64,000 bases of DNA from JAEUIT01 sp044220875 (GCA_044220875.1 JBGAQH010000002.1:310001-374000), one strand, 5' to 3'; counted from the stretch's first letter, positions 25,722 through 35,291 are shown. Numbers and translations are program-made. Notes: generated by a model from the sequence alone, not told the origin.

Positions 25722-27332
25722 ATGAGGGCAGTCGCCATCGTCTCACCACTCGTCGCACTCGTCGCATCGCTGACCTTCGGCGCGGCCCTGGCCGACTCGG
25801 GTTCGCCCTCCGAGGCGATGCCCCTCATGCGCGTCGATGCCCAACCTCAGCTCGACCCGCGCATGCAGCTCTTCGCGCCCGAGGCGATCGACGGCGCGCA
25901 GGTCGAGGCGACGCCGATGATCGTGCCCGACGAGTTCGTGGTGCGATTCACGCCGGACGCGTCAATGGTCATTCGCGCGATGAGCGTCTACGAGCTCGGC
26001 GTCACCGGGTTCTCGCCGCTGGACGATCTCGCCCAGGCAAGCGGCGTCATCGCGTTCCGCCCCCTCTTCATCGGATCTGACCCGGTGCGCGACGTGCTCC
26101 GCGGCGGCGAGGACATGAGCGGCTGGTTCGTCCTGAGCATCGACTCGAACGTGACCCGACTCGAGGACGCGATGGCCGCGTTCGCGGCATCGCCCTTCGT
26201 CGGTCACGTCGAGGAGATCGGCATCCATCCGGTCTACAAGACGCCCAACGACCCGAGCTACCCCGGACAGTGGGCGCTCAACACCGGCAACGACCAGGAC
26301 GTCGACGCACCCGAGGGATGGGACATCTCGACCGGGTCGAGCTCGATCGTCGTCGCGGTCCTCGACACCGGCGTCCGCTACTTCCACAAGGACCTCGGCG
26401 GAAGCGGAGGCTCATGGTCCAATCCGGGAGGCGCGAACGGGAACATCTGGATCAACAACAAGGAGAAGAACGGCGTCGCCGGCGCCGACGACGACGGGAA
26501 CGGCTTCGTTGACGACTGGGTGGGCTGGGACTTCGTCACCGCCCCCGTCGCGACCTGCTGGGCCGGCGAGGACTGCGTCGGCGCCGACAACGATCCGCGC
26601 GACTTCAACGGCCACGGCACCCACTGCTCGGGCATCGTCAGCGCCCTCAACAACAACGGCACCGGCGTGAGCAGTCCCGCGGGCGGCTGGGGAACGGGCG
26701 TCAACACCACGACGGGCAACGGCGTGAAGGTGATGTGCCTTCGCATCGGCCACTCGGCAAGCTACGGCGGCCAGGAGGTCGGCTTCGTTCGCATGGACTC
26801 CGCGGCGAGCGCGTTCTACTACGCGGCCAACAACGGGGCGAAGGTCGCGAGCTGCTCGTGGGGGTCCTCCGACAGCGGCGGCCTCGGGACGGCGGTGACG
26901 TTCTTCATCAACGCAGGCGGACTGGTCTTCAAGGCCGCGGGCAACAGCAACAACCAGACCGCGGATTACCTCTGCTCGCGCACCGACGTGTACTCGGTGG
27001 CCGCGACCTCCCAGACCGGCGCGAAGGCGAGCTTCTCGAGCTACGGAACGTGGGTCGACATCTCGGCCCCGGGCGTGAGCATCTCCTCGACCTATCACAA
27101 CCACGCAAACCCGGGCTCCGACCCGATCGCGACGCTGAGCGGCACCTCGATGGCGACGCCGCTCGTCGCCAGCGTGGCCGCCGCGGTGTGGAGCAAGCAT
27201 CCGACGTGGACCCGCACGCAGGTCTGGGACACGGTGAAGAACAACGTCGACAACATCAATGCCCAGAACCCCAGCTACATCGGCAAGCTCGGTTCGGGAC
27301 GGGTGAACCTCCAGAAGGCCCTCGTTCCCTGA
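25722..27332 (+). CDS. Exported subtilisin-family (S8) serine peptidase
   Basis: This 536-residue pre-pro-enzyme has a signal peptide (about 1-25, cut after AALADS) and an inhibitor-like propeptide (about 60-165, beginning PDEFVVRFTPDAS). The catalytic domain has the triad: Asp215 in VVAVLDTGV, His298 in NGHGTH, Ser477 in LSGTSMATP, plus an AAGNSN oxyanion Asn (about 409). A Ca-binding-like DDDGNGFVDD insert follows the Asp. It lacks a C-terminal sorting domain. The start at 25722 is supported by TAGGAGAGG seven bases upstream and by the signal peptide. It is monocistronic, with a strong terminator after it. Confidence 0.93.
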   Translation: MRAVAIVSPLVALVASLTFGAALADSGSPSEAMPLMRVDAQPQLDPRMQLFAPEAIDGAQVEATPMIVPDEFVVRFTPDASMVIRAMSVYELGVTGFSPLDDLAQASGVIAFRPLFIGSDPVRDVLRGGEDMSGWFVLSIDSNVTRLEDAMAAFAASPFVGHVEEIGIHPVYKTPNDPSYPGQWALNTGNDQDVDAPEGWDISTGSSSIVVAVLDTGVRYFHKDLGGSGGSWSNPGGANGNIWINNKEKNGVAGADDDGNGFVDDWVGWDFVTAPVATCWAGEDCVGADNDPRDFNGHGTHCSGIVSALNNNGTGVSSPAGGWGTGVNTTTGNGVKVMCLRIGHSASYGGQEVGFVRMDSAASAFYYAANNGAKVASCSWGSSDSGGLGTAVTFFINAGGLVFKAAGNSNNQTADYLCSRTDVYSVAATSQTGAKASFSSYGTWVDISAPGVSISSTYHNHANPGSDPIATLSGTSMATPLVASVAAAVWSKHPTWTRTQVWDTVKNNVDNINAQNPSYIGKLGSGRVNLQKALVP

Positions 27333-27374
27333 CCACGAACTCGTGGGCGTCGGCCACACCGACGCCGCGTGCCA

Positions 27375-27415
27375 ACACCGCCCGGACGCCGCAGCGATGC
27401 GGCACCGGGCGGTGT
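27375..27415 (+). terminator. Rho-independent-type terminator after the subtilase gene
   Basis: An 11-bp outer stem (27375-27385 with 27405-27415) encloses a 6-bp inner stem (27388-27393 with 27398-27403, GCGA tetraloop) and is followed by CTCTTTCGC. It is a very stable hairpin with a short pyrimidine tail. Confidence 0.8.
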
Positions 27416-27448
27416 CTCTTTCGCAGTGACCGCACTACGCTGGGCGGC

Positions 27449-27979
27449 ATGCGTGATCCACAGGCGCTCATCGCGCGACTCAGCCGCTTCCCCGACGCAC
27501 TCGACGGCGCGATCAGGGTCGCCTCGGCCGCGAGCGAGGAGGACCTTCGATGGAAGCCGGCGCCGGAGCACTGGTCGGTGCTTGAGATCGTCTGCCACCT
27601 GCTCGACGAGGAGCGCGAGGACTTCCGCGTGCGGCTTCGGTCGACGCTGGAGGACCCCTCGCGGGCATGGCCCCCGCTCGATCTCGACGGCGTCGCTCAG
27701 CGACGGAGCTACAACATCCGCTCGATGACCGAGACTCTCGTCGCATTCAGGCGAGAACGGTCCGCGAGCGTGGCGTGGCTTCGGTCGATCGAGCGCCCCG
27801 ACTGGTCCGTTGTGCATGCGCATCCGAAGTTCGGGCCGATCACGGCGGGCGACCTGCTCGCCGGCTGGGCGGCGCACGATGCGCTCCACGCGAGACAGAT
27901 CGCCAAGCGAATCTTCGGCCTCGCGGAGCGCGACGGCTCCCCGCACACCGCCCGGTACGCGGGAGAGTGGACCGCATGA
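27449..27979 (+). CDS. DinB-like four-helix metal-binding protein
   Basis: This 176-residue protein of the DinB/YfiT superfamily starts MRDPQALIARLSRFPDAL, has the helix LEIVCHLLDEEREDF (first His plus acidic residues, about 47-62) and near the C-terminus WAAHDALHARQIAKRI (two His, about 143-152). Three His in these helices form the family's metal site. Members often act as thiol-dependent transferases or detoxification enzymes. The next gene overlaps by 4 bases (ATGA), so it is coupled with the methyltransferase. Substrate unknown. Confidence 0.8.
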   Translation: MRDPQALIARLSRFPDALDGAIRVASAASEEDLRWKPAPEHWSVLEIVCHLLDEEREDFRVRLRSTLEDPSRAWPPLDLDGVAQRRSYNIRSMTETLVAFRRERSASVAWLRSIERPDWSVVHAHPKFGPITAGDLLAGWAAHDALHARQIAKRIFGLAERDGSPHTARYAGEWTA

Positions 27980-28740
27980 TCGATGAGCGCGAGCGGCGAA
28001 TCCGCTTCACCACGATTGCCCACGCGCAGCATCGCTTCCTGTCCCCGATCGGCGAGGAGCGCGTCGCGTGGCTGCTTGGCGAACTCGCATGCGCTGGACT
28101 GCCGGAGCGGGCGGACGTGATCGACGTCGGCTGCGGCAAGGCGGAACTGGCCCTGCAGATCGCGAAGCGCTTCCGGGCCCGCGTGACGGCGGTCGATCCC
28201 AACGCCGCGTTCCTGACCGTGGCCGCCGAGCGCGCACTCACGCTCGGGGTGCCGAACCATGTACGGCTGGTGCGGGCGACGGCCGACGAGGCCGGCGTCG
28301 AGCGCGGCGCGTTCGACCTTGCCTGTTGCATCGGCGCGACCCACGCCTTTGGCGGCCTCGAACGGACCATCGGCGGCCTGCGGGAACTCGCGCGACCGCG
28401 GGCGCTTCTCCTGATCGGCGAATGCCTCTGGCGACGGGCACCGACCGCGGAGTTTCTCTCGATTCTCGGCGCGACCGAGCGCGACCACCGCTCTCACGCC
28501 GACAACCGGGAGTTTCTCGCCGCGCGCGGACTGTCGTTGCGGACCAGTTGGGAGAGCTCGCTCGAGGAGTGGGACAGCTACGAGAACCTCTACGCCTCAA
28601 CCATGCTCGCCCATCTCGACGCCCACCCAAACGACCCCGACCACGACGCGTTCAGGGCGCGCATCACGGCGTGGCAAGGCGCGTATCGACGTCACGGGCG
28701 CGAAACGCTCGGCTTCGGCTGGTATCTGTGTCAGACGTGA
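27976..28740 (+). CDS. Class I SAM-dependent methyltransferase
   Basis: This 254-residue protein has the SAM-binding motif VIDVGCGKAELALQIA (about 47-62), the acidic AVDPN loop after the second strand (about 74-78), and GAFDLACCIGATHAFG (motif IV). The N-terminus (MIDERERRIRFTTIAHAQHRFLSP) has the lead helix found in ubiquinone/small-molecule methyltransferases. It starts within the last codons of the DinB-like gene (ATGA overlap), so the pair may act on one substrate. The substrate cannot be predicted. Confidence 0.85.
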   Translation: MIDERERRIRFTTIAHAQHRFLSPIGEERVAWLLGELACAGLPERADVIDVGCGKAELALQIAKRFRARVTAVDPNAAFLTVAAERALTLGVPNHVRLVRATADEAGVERGAFDLACCIGATHAFGGLERTIGGLRELARPRALLLIGECLWRRAPTAEFLSILGATERDHRSHADNREFLAARGLSLRTSWESSLEEWDSYENLYASTMLAHLDAHPNDPDHDAFRARITAWQGAYRRHGRETLGFGWYLCQT

Positions 28741-28771
28741 CGACCGTCTCGCCGCGTCGTGCGGGCGCCGA

Positions 28772-29962
28772 TCACCCATTCCACTTTCGCGGCGCCGGCC
28801 CCTTGTACTCGGCGAGCGGGCGGATGATCCGGTTGTTCTGGTGCTGCTCCATGATGTGGGCGCACCATCCGGTGATCCGGCTGGCGACGAAGATCGGCGT
28901 GTACTGCGGCACCGGGATGCCCATGATGAAGTAGGTCATGCCGCAGGGGAAATCCACGTTCGGGTGGATGTTCTTCTCCTTGAGCATGATCGCCTGCACC
29001 TTGTCGCCGAGGTCGAACCACTTCTTCGCGCCGGGCCCGATCTGCTCGGCGAGCTTCAGTCCCCAGCCGCGGAGGATGCCCGCGCGGTGGTCGCCGTTCT
29101 TGTAGACGCGGTGGCCGAAGCCCATCAGCTTCCGCTTCTCCTCGAAGGCCCGCTGCATCCACTGGTCGACGTTCATCGTGTTGCCCGGCTTCGAGAGATC
29201 GCGATCGATGTCCTTGAGCATCTCCATCGCCATCTCGTTCGCCCCGCCGTGCAGCGGCCCCTTGAGGGCGCCGATGCCGCCGCAGACCGCTGAGTGCATG
29301 TCGGTCTCGGTCGAGGCGATCGTCCGGCAGGAGAAGGTGCTCGCGTTGAAGTCGTGCTCCGCGTAGAGGATCAGGCTGATGTCCATGATCTTCGCGGCAA
29401 GCTCGGTTGGCTTCGTGCCGCTCATGACCCACAGCAGGTTCGCGGCATGGTCGAGCGAGGCGTCGGGATCGAGCGGGGCCTTGCCGTCGAGGGTCCGCTG
29501 GCACGCGCCGATGATCGCCGGGATCTTGGCGAGAAGACGCTTCGCCTTCGCCAGCTCGGCGGCCGGAGCGTTGTCCTCACAGTCGGGATCGAGATGCGAG
29601 AGCAGGCTCACGCCGGAGCGCAGGATCGACATCGGGTGGGCGTTCGGGCTCTCCTTGGCGATCCGCACGACCGCGTCGCGGACGCTCGCCGGGAGTGCCC
29701 GCATCGACTTGATCTCGTCCTTGAACGCCTTCAGCTCCGCCGCGGTCGGCTTGTGTCCCACGAGGAGCAGGAAGGCAACCTCCTCGAAGGTCGCGTGGGC
29801 GGCGAGATCGGCGATCTCGTAGCCGCGGTACAGGAGCTCGGTCTGGGTGACGGCACAGACGGAGGTGTCGCCGACCGTCTGGCCGGCGAGGCCACGGGTA
29901 TCGACGGGCTTGGGTGCGACTGAGGAAGAGCCCGAACCGGAAGCGGGAGCGCTGGTGGACAT
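28772..29962 (-). CDS. prpC: Citrate/2-methylcitrate synthase (PrpC-like)
   Basis: Condenses an acyl-CoA with oxaloacetate. The 396 residues are of the small citrate-synthase class. Catalytic motifs are LYAEHDFNASTFSCRTIAST, GPLHGGANE (His), FGHRVYKNGDHRA (His, Arg) and the terminal ITGWCAHIMEQHQNNRIIRP. The last block and the nearby PrpB-like gene favour 2-methylcitrate synthase (propionyl-CoA), but citrate synthase activity cannot be excluded. The N-terminal 20 residues are Ser/Pro-rich. It is transcribed leftward, not directly adjacent to the lyase, and convergent with the methyltransferase gene. Confidence 0.85.
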   Translation of the reverse strand: MSTSAPASGSGSSSVAPKPVDTRGLAGQTVGDTSVCAVTQTELLYRGYEIADLAAHATFEEVAFLLLVGHKPTAAELKAFKDEIKSMRALPASVRDAVVRIAKESPNAHPMSILRSGVSLLSHLDPDCEDNAPAAELAKAKRLLAKIPAIIGACQRTLDGKAPLDPDASLDHAANLLWVMSGTKPTELAAKIMDISLILYAEHDFNASTFSCRTIASTETDMHSAVCGGIGALKGPLHGGANEMAMEMLKDIDRDLSKPGNTMNVDQWMQRAFEEKRKLMGFGHRVYKNGDHRAGILRGWGLKLAEQIGPGAKKWFDLGDKVQAIMLKEKNIHPNVDFPCGMTYFIMGIPVPQYTPIFVASRITGWCAHIMEQHQNNRIIRPLAEYKGPAPRKWNG

Positions 29963-30155
29963 AGGCGTATGTTCGCGATGAGTGCGAGATCCGCCAAGCG
30001 GGGCTGACGCCAGGCCGCCGGCGAACGTGAAGCGCCAATGGTAGCGGTTTCAGGGGTCCGGCTGGCGTTGACGGGGCCCGGTGGACCACGGACCCGCCCT
30101 CGTCGGTGCACCCGCGGCTTCACCGCTGCCGCACTCCCCCGTAGCATCCGCCCAT

Positions 30156-30893
30156 ATGTCCCCGCGACTTCCCCGTGCGATTGCCTTGGCCTGCTGCTCC
30201 CTCCTCACCGTCGCGCTTGGCGGATGCCAGACCCCCGGCCCCGCCGGACCCGCCGCGAACCCGACCGAGACGGTCGCAAACCTCCTTGTCGGTTCCTACT
30301 CCAGCGCCGAGCAGGCGAAGACGGAGAAGGACTACCGGGAGATCGTGCTGCACATGACCCGCATCTGGTCCAAGCGGACGGACGGTCCGTGGATCTACGT
30401 CGAGCAGGCCCTGGCGAGCGAGCCCAGCCGCCCCTATCGCCAGCGGGTCTACCAAGTCGCGGTGACCTCGAATCCCGACGCGGCGCCGGGAACGATCGAG
30501 AGCCGGGTCTTCGAGCTTCCCGGCGACCCGCTGGGCTTCGCCGGCGCCTGGAACGATCCCGCTCGGTTCGATTCGGTGACGGTGGAGCAGCTCGTCCCGC
30601 GTGAGGGCTGCTCGGTCTATCTCGTCCCCAACAGCGACGGAAGCTGGTCGGGCGGCACCGACGGCACGGGATGCTCAAGCTCGCTGCGGGGCGCGACCTA
30701 CGCGACAAGCGAGGTCACGCTGAACGCCAACGAGCTCCGCTCCTGGGACCGGGGCTTTGACAAGGACGGCAAGCAGGTCTGGGGCGCCGAGAAGGGCGCC
30801 TACGTCTTCCGCCGCGAGAAGGCCAAGGCGGCCGAACCCGCCGCGAAGGCCGACACGTCCGACACCAAGGCGAAGCCCTTCGGCGTGCGCTGA
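30156..30893 (+). CDS. CpcT/CpeT-family lipoprotein
   Basis: This 245-residue protein starts MSPRLPRAIALACCSLL and has a lipobox LGGC (Cys about residue 24). The body fits the CpcT/CpeT (DUF1001) family: FxSxxQA-like YSSAEQAK, TDGPWIYVEQALA, RPYRQRVYQV, GCSVYLVPNSDGSWSGGTDG, then GCSSSLRGATYATSEVTL and SWDRGFDKDGKQVWG. CpcT/CpeT attach bilins to phycobiliproteins in cyanobacteria. No phycobilisome gene is here, so a general lipid- or pigment-binding role at the membrane is more likely. The ATG at 30156 gives the lipoprotein signal; an upstream in-frame start at 30081 is less likely. Confidence 0.85.
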   Translation: MSPRLPRAIALACCSLLTVALGGCQTPGPAGPAANPTETVANLLVGSYSSAEQAKTEKDYREIVLHMTRIWSKRTDGPWIYVEQALASEPSRPYRQRVYQVAVTSNPDAAPGTIESRVFELPGDPLGFAGAWNDPARFDSVTVEQLVPREGCSVYLVPNSDGSWSGGTDGTGCSSSLRGATYATSEVTLNANELRSWDRGFDKDGKQVWGAEKGAYVFRREKAKAAEPAAKADTSDTKAKPFGVR

Positions 30894-30910
30894 GCGCATC
30901 CCTCCGCAGT

Positions 30911-31810
30911 TCAGCCCCTCGGGTAGTTCCACTGCTCGCCGGGCGTGTAGTCGATGAGCTCGTAGAGGTCCTTCCGCGTCTGCATCTCGCCGAACACGGC
31001 TCGCACGCTGCCGTCGCGCCGCAGCGCCTGCAGGCCGCGGGTCACGTGGCCCATCGCCAGCCGCATCATGCTGAGCGGATAGATCACGATCTGGTAGCCG
31101 AGCTCGCGGAATCGCTCGACCGGAATGTCCGGCGTCTTGCCGAACTCGGTCATGTTCGCGAGGAGCGGACCCGGGCTCGCCTTGGCGAAGTCGGCGAACT
31201 CCGCCTCGGTCTGCAGGCCCTCCGGAAAGATGCAGTCCGCCCCCGCCTCGCGATAGGCGTTGGCTCGCGCGACGGCATCGGCGAATCCGGTCACGTGCCG
31301 CGCATCGGTGCGGGCAATGATCATGAAGTCGCGGCTCAGGCGATGGGTCGCCATGGCGCCGACCTTCTCGACCATCGCCTGCTGGGTGACGAGATCCTTG
31401 CCGTCGAGATGCCCGCACCGCTTGGGGAAGACCTGATCCTCGACGTGCAGCGCCGCCGCCCCCGCCCGCTCGTACTCGATCACGGTTCGGACCGCACACT
31501 CGACCTCGCCGTAGCCGGTGTCGGCGTCGGCGATGACCGGGAGCCCCGACGCGTCGCTGATCTCGCGGATCGTGCGGCACATCTCGGTCAGCGTGATGAG
31601 CCCGATGTCCGGGTAGCCCGCGACGTTGGCGGTCGCTCCGCCCGAGATGTACACGGCGGGAAACCCAGCCTTGGCGACGGCACGGGCGACCAGGGCGTTG
31701 AACGCGCCGGGAGCCATCACCGTCTGGCTTGCGATCAGCTCTCGCAGGCGCCGGCCGGCGTGACCGTGAGGCGGGCGTGGGGACGAGCCGTGCTGGTCGG
31801 AACCCGACAT
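30911..31810 (-). CDS. prpB: 2-methylisocitrate lyase / isocitrate lyase-family protein (PrpB-like)
   Basis: This 299-residue TIM-barrel lyase of the PEP-mutase/isocitrate lyase superfamily has AGFPAVYISGGATANV near 47-62, DADTGYGEVECAVRTV (metal-binding Asp), the catalytic loop KRCGHLDGK, IARTDARHV and LANMTEFGKTPDI. The KRCGH loop is that of methylisocitrate/isocitrate lyases. Together with the PrpC-like gene it points to the methylcitrate cycle; a methylcitrate dehydratase is not in the window. A GAGGAG site lies seven bases before the ATG and inside the preceding kinase gene, which overlaps by 76 bases in another frame, so it is probably cotranscribed with sigma factor and kinase. Confidence 0.9.
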   Translation of the reverse strand: MSGSDQHGSSPRPPHGHAGRRLRELIASQTVMAPGAFNALVARAVAKAGFPAVYISGGATANVAGYPDIGLITLTEMCRTIREISDASGLPVIADADTGYGEVECAVRTVIEYERAGAAALHVEDQVFPKRCGHLDGKDLVTQQAMVEKVGAMATHRLSRDFMIIARTDARHVTGFADAVARANAYREAGADCIFPEGLQTEAEFADFAKASPGPLLANMTEFGKTPDIPVERFRELGYQIVIYPLSMMRLAMGHVTRGLQALRRDGSVRAVFGEMQTRKDLYELIDYTPGEQWNYPRG

Positions 31811-34263
31811 GCGAATCTCCTCTGATCGAAGTTCAGAGGGGAGAGTGTCGCAGAAAGGCCGCCCTTCGTCACGCTTTCGGATGCGCCGCCGTCGCGCTCA
31901 GAGGTCGGCCGTGCGGCGGGCGGCGCGGTCGGGGCCACGGGCGCCATGGGGGCCGAGGGCGGATCGATCGCCGGTATCGACGGCATCGCAGGCGGCGTGG
32001 GCAGCGTGGCCGACGCCCCGCTCGACGCCGCCCCTTCGGACTTCGGCGTCGACTTGGACGCCGACTGCCGACTCGATCGCCGCTTGCTGCTCTCCTTCGT
32101 CGACTTCTTCGCGTCGGCAATCGCCTTCACGAACTGCGCTCCGATCGGCGCGGCGCGGAATCGCTCGGCGGCGGTGCCGGCGCCCTCCGCGGCGCGAACG
32201 TGAATCGCTCCGAAGTAGCCTGCGGCGGCGAGCGAGGCCTCGATCTCGGTCGACGTCACCGACTCGGATCCGTCCGCGGCGGCGCGACTCTTGGCCTGCT
32301 CGAGCGAGATCTTCGCGGCGACATCCTGGGCGTCGCGGACGACGGCGAAGCCCGCCTTCTCGTAGGACGCGACCACCTCGTCCACCATCGCCGTCACGTC
32401 GGGGTTCGCGATCGCCGGATGGTCGTTCACGAGGACGAGCTTCGCGCCCGCGGCGGGCGCCGCGAGGCGCGCCGGCGCGAGGGACTGCGAGAGGGCGGTC
32501 TCGACGGGGCTCGACGAGACCGCCGCATGCCTGCGCTCGCCGACGAGGAAGGAGACCATCGCCAACATCGTCATCGCCAGGATGAAGCCGAAGAGCGCCG
32601 GCAAGCGCGGTTGCCGGGCACAGGCGCGGCCGCGGCGATTGATGCGCACGGCCTCGCGCGCGGCCCGCGCCGCCTCTGCGACATCGGTCCGGTTGCCGCG
32701 AACCCGTTCGGCGATGTCAGGCGATGCGTACGCGCCGCTCCACCAGTTGGTGACCGCGAGGCGCGGGCGCCCGGACATGACGGGAATCGCCGCGGCGCCG
32801 ACGGCCGCCGCGGCCCCACCCATCCAGCCCGCGCCCGCCGGCGGCGGCGCGACGCCTCCCAGGCCCGCGCCGGCACCCATGCCGGCGCCGACGGCGGCGA
32901 CCGCGGCCGGAACGAACTGTCCACCACCGCTGAGATCTGCGGCCCGCATCGAAGGCAGCTCGATGGGCTTCAGAGCCCAGGGGTCCGACGCACTCGACAC
33001 CGCCGCAAGGTCATCGAGCATCGCCCGAGCGCTCTGGTAGCGCTGGTGATACTCGGCCATCGCTCGGCGAACGATCCAGCGGAGCGCCTCCGGACTGCGC
33101 TTCATGAACGAACTGAGTCCGCCGTGCGCCGGGAACGTGTTCTCGAGCATGAAGTAGAGGACCGCGCCGGCACCGTAGATGTCGAACTTGCCGCCGTCGA
33201 CCTGGTGAACCCGCACGCCGCGGAGCGCCTGACGCACCATCTCGGGGTCACGGAAGTACTCGGTGCCGTGCGTCGTCAGGGTCATCGCCGAACGAAGCGG
33301 CGTGACGAGCCCGAGGTCGACAAGCTGGGCACGGCCGTCGTGCACCACGATGTTGTCGGGCTTGACGTCCTTGTGCCACAGCCCGCCCTCGTGGTAGCGA
33401 ACGAGCGTCTCAACGAGGTCGCGGCAATAGCCGACCGCCTCGCGCAGCTCCTCGCCGTGCAGCCCCTCGGCGCCGGCGCGGGCATGGAGAAATCGCGTCG
33501 TCTCGCCGAGGCTCTCACCCGGGTGATAGGGCATCGCGTACCAGAAGCGGCCGCCGTCAAGACCATGATCGAAGACCAGCCCGAGCGCCCGCGCGGAATC
33601 GAGGGCCCGCGACTCGCGGACGATCTGCGGAAGCGACGAGCCCTCCTCGAGGGCGAAGCTCTTGATGACAACCCGGTCGCAGCCGATGTTCAGGCGCCGC
33701 CGCACGTCGTCGTCGGGCTTGGCGATGTAGAGCTTCGCGCCCGATCCGCCCGGACGAAGCGTCCCCTCGATCGTGTAGCCCTCGAACTCCGAGGGACCGC
33801 GACGTCCGGCGGATTCGGCGACGAACGGCGAACGCTCGCCGCTTCCGGCGAGCTCGTCCTCCTGCGGAAGCCGCTTCTCGACGCCGTCGAGGACGCCGTC
33901 CAGGCAGAGGAGCTGCAACGGACGGCGAAGGAGCATCGAGTAGATTCGGTAACCGACGTTCAGGGTCTCGCGCTTCAGCGCCCCGCCCCACCGGCCCGCC
34001 GCGTTCCATCGGGCGAGCACGACGTTGAAGGTCGCGAACGGAACCGCGACGATCGCCGCGATGACGGAACCGACCAGGCTCACCGCATCCTTGATGATGC
34101 CGAAGACGAAACGGAAGATGTGGCGGATGATCCAGCCGATCGCCGCCAGGATGCCGCCCGTGACCTTGACCGCGACGACGATGAGCGCGATCGCCACGCC
34201 GAGCGCAATGGCGCCGCCGGCGATCGCGAGGAGGATGATTCCGACGTCATTGGATCCCATCAT
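31735..34263 (-). CDS. Membrane-anchored serine/threonine protein kinase
   Basis: These 842 residues have two or three N-terminal helices (about 8-85), then a kinase domain (about 160-420): GTLRPGGSGAKLYI glycine loop, VVIK (Lys201), RESRAL Glu, LWHKDVKPDN catalytic loop (HKD for HRD, about 297-304), VDLGLV for DFG and GTEYFRDPEM. A Gly/Ala/Pro linker, another helix (about 545-565) and an extracytoplasmic C-terminus follow, rich in Ala/Ser/Lys/Pro. The 3' end overlaps prpB by 76 bases in a different frame. It lies 57 bases downstream of the ECF sigma factor gene. Planctomycetes often pair ECF sigma factors with such kinases, so it may control that sigma factor; that link is inference. Confidence 0.88.
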   Translation of the reverse strand: MMGSNDVGIILLAIAGGAIALGVAIALIVVAVKVTGGILAAIGWIIRHIFRFVFGIIKDAVSLVGSVIAAIVAVPFATFNVVLARWNAAGRWGGALKRETLNVGYRIYSMLLRRPLQLLCLDGVLDGVEKRLPQEDELAGSGERSPFVAESAGRRGPSEFEGYTIEGTLRPGGSGAKLYIAKPDDDVRRRLNIGCDRVVIKSFALEEGSSLPQIVRESRALDSARALGLVFDHGLDGGRFWYAMPYHPGESLGETTRFLHARAGAEGLHGEELREAVGYCRDLVETLVRYHEGGLWHKDVKPDNIVVHDGRAQLVDLGLVTPLRSAMTLTTHGTEYFRDPEMVRQALRGVRVHQVDGGKFDIYGAGAVLYFMLENTFPAHGGLSSFMKRSPEALRWIVRRAMAEYHQRYQSARAMLDDLAAVSSASDPWALKPIELPSMRAADLSGGGQFVPAAVAAVGAGMGAGAGLGGVAPPPAGAGWMGGAAAAVGAAAIPVMSGRPRLAVTNWWSGAYASPDIAERVRGNRTDVAEAARAAREAVRINRRGRACARQPRLPALFGFILAMTMLAMVSFLVGERRHAAVSSSPVETALSQSLAPARLAAPAAGAKLVLVNDHPAIANPDVTAMVDEVVASYEKAGFAVVRDAQDVAAKISLEQAKSRAAADGSESVTSTEIEASLAAAGYFGAIHVRAAEGAGTAAERFRAAPIGAQFVKAIADAKKSTKESSKRRSSRQSASKSTPKSEGAASSGASATLPTPPAMPSIPAIDPPSAPMAPVAPTAPPAARPTSERDGGASESVTKGGLSATLSPLNFDQRRFACRVPTSTARPHARLTVTPAGACES

Positions 34264-34320
34264 CGCGGGCCAACCGTCCTTCTGGCGCTCGGGGAGCGCT
34301 GGTCATCGCGGAGCTGTCGC

Positions 34321-35046
34321 TCAGCGCTCCAGGTCCTCGCGCATGAGTCGTGACTGTGCGTGATAGATGTCCGCGAGCGCCTCGTCGAAGAGGTCGTCGT
34401 CTTGGCTGAGGCCAGCACGCTCCGCCTCTGCCATCTCCTCCGGCGTGAATGAATAGGTCGAGATCACGTCCGCGAGCCGCTTCCGCAGCTGCACCCGAAC
34501 CTTCGTCAGGTGCCGACTCACGGTCGGTTCGCTGACGCCCAGGTTCTCGGCAACGACCTTGCCGCTGAGACCGTCGAAGATCCGCATCCGATAGACCTGG
34601 AAGGGCATGAACTCGCATTCGCCCTCGGTCGCCCGAATCGCCGCGTAGACCTTCGCCCGGAAGACGTCGGTCTCGTAGGCCTCGTCGGCCTCGGGCAGCC
34701 GCGACACGCCCATGAAGGACTCGTCGAAGCTCAGGCCTCGCTTGCCGCCGCCGCGCTTGCCGGCGGTCCGACGGTCGATCTCGTCGCCCAGCACGTGCTT
34801 GGCAATCGAGAGGAGCCAGGTCGAGAAGCGGGCGCCGCGGCCCGGGTCGTAGCGGTCGATCGATCCCGAAAGGGCCGCAAGGGTCTCTTGGGTCAAGTCA
34901 CGGATCGTCTCGGTCCGGATCTGCCCCCGACCCCACTTGAAGAGCTGCCCGCGGATCACCGGGCCAAAGATCTCCCAGAGCTCGAACCAGGCGGCCTCGT
35001 CGCGGGCGCGGAGCCGGCGGATGAAGGAGGTGGTGATCGAGTTCAT
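34321..35046 (-). CDS. ECF-type RNA polymerase sigma factor
   Basis: These 241 residues hold sigma region 2 (about 15-85: FIRRLRARDEAAWFELWEIF, then DLTQETLAAL and RGARFSTWLLSIAKHVLGDEIDR) and region 4 (about 145-195: GLSGKVVAENLGVSEPTVSRHLTKVR, a helix-turn-helix). The C-terminal tail (about 200-241) is acidic. Other starts exist (GTG at 35058, ATG at 35055, ATG at 35046); none has an ideal ribosome site and I use 35046 (MNSITTSF). It is the first gene of a leftward unit with the kinase, divergent from the coiled-coil membrane protein. No anti-sigma gene is adjacent. Confidence 0.85.
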   Translation of the reverse strand: MNSITTSFIRRLRARDEAAWFELWEIFGPVIRGQLFKWGRGQIRTETIRDLTQETLAALSGSIDRYDPGRGARFSTWLLSIAKHVLGDEIDRRTAGKRGGGKRGLSFDESFMGVSRLPEADEAYETDVFRAKVYAAIRATEGECEFMPFQVYRMRIFDGLSGKVVAENLGVSEPTVSRHLTKVRVQLRKRLADVISTYSFTPEEMAEAERAGLSQDDDLFDEALADIYHAQSRLMREDLER

Positions 35047-35291
35047 GAGGAGCATCACTCCGTGTTGTTGGGGAGAGGACCGCCGGGTTTCGGGCTGCGG
35101 TCACCGGAGACGGAACAACTCGAACATCTTCGCTCGAAACGACCGCAAAACCGGCGGGAAGCGGCACTCGGCCCCGAAATCGCCGTGACGGACGCCCAAC
35201 AACGGCCCCTGACGCAACGAAGCGTCCGCGAACGGCCCCCGGCATCACCGTCGATGCCCGCCGGCGGACGCACTTTGAAAGGTAGGCACCC

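Noticed and set aside
35047..35291. Autoregulated ECF promoter between the sigma and coiled-coil genes
   Set aside because: A divergent promoter is expected, but I could not find a convincing paired -35/-10 motif on both sides, so no site is listed.
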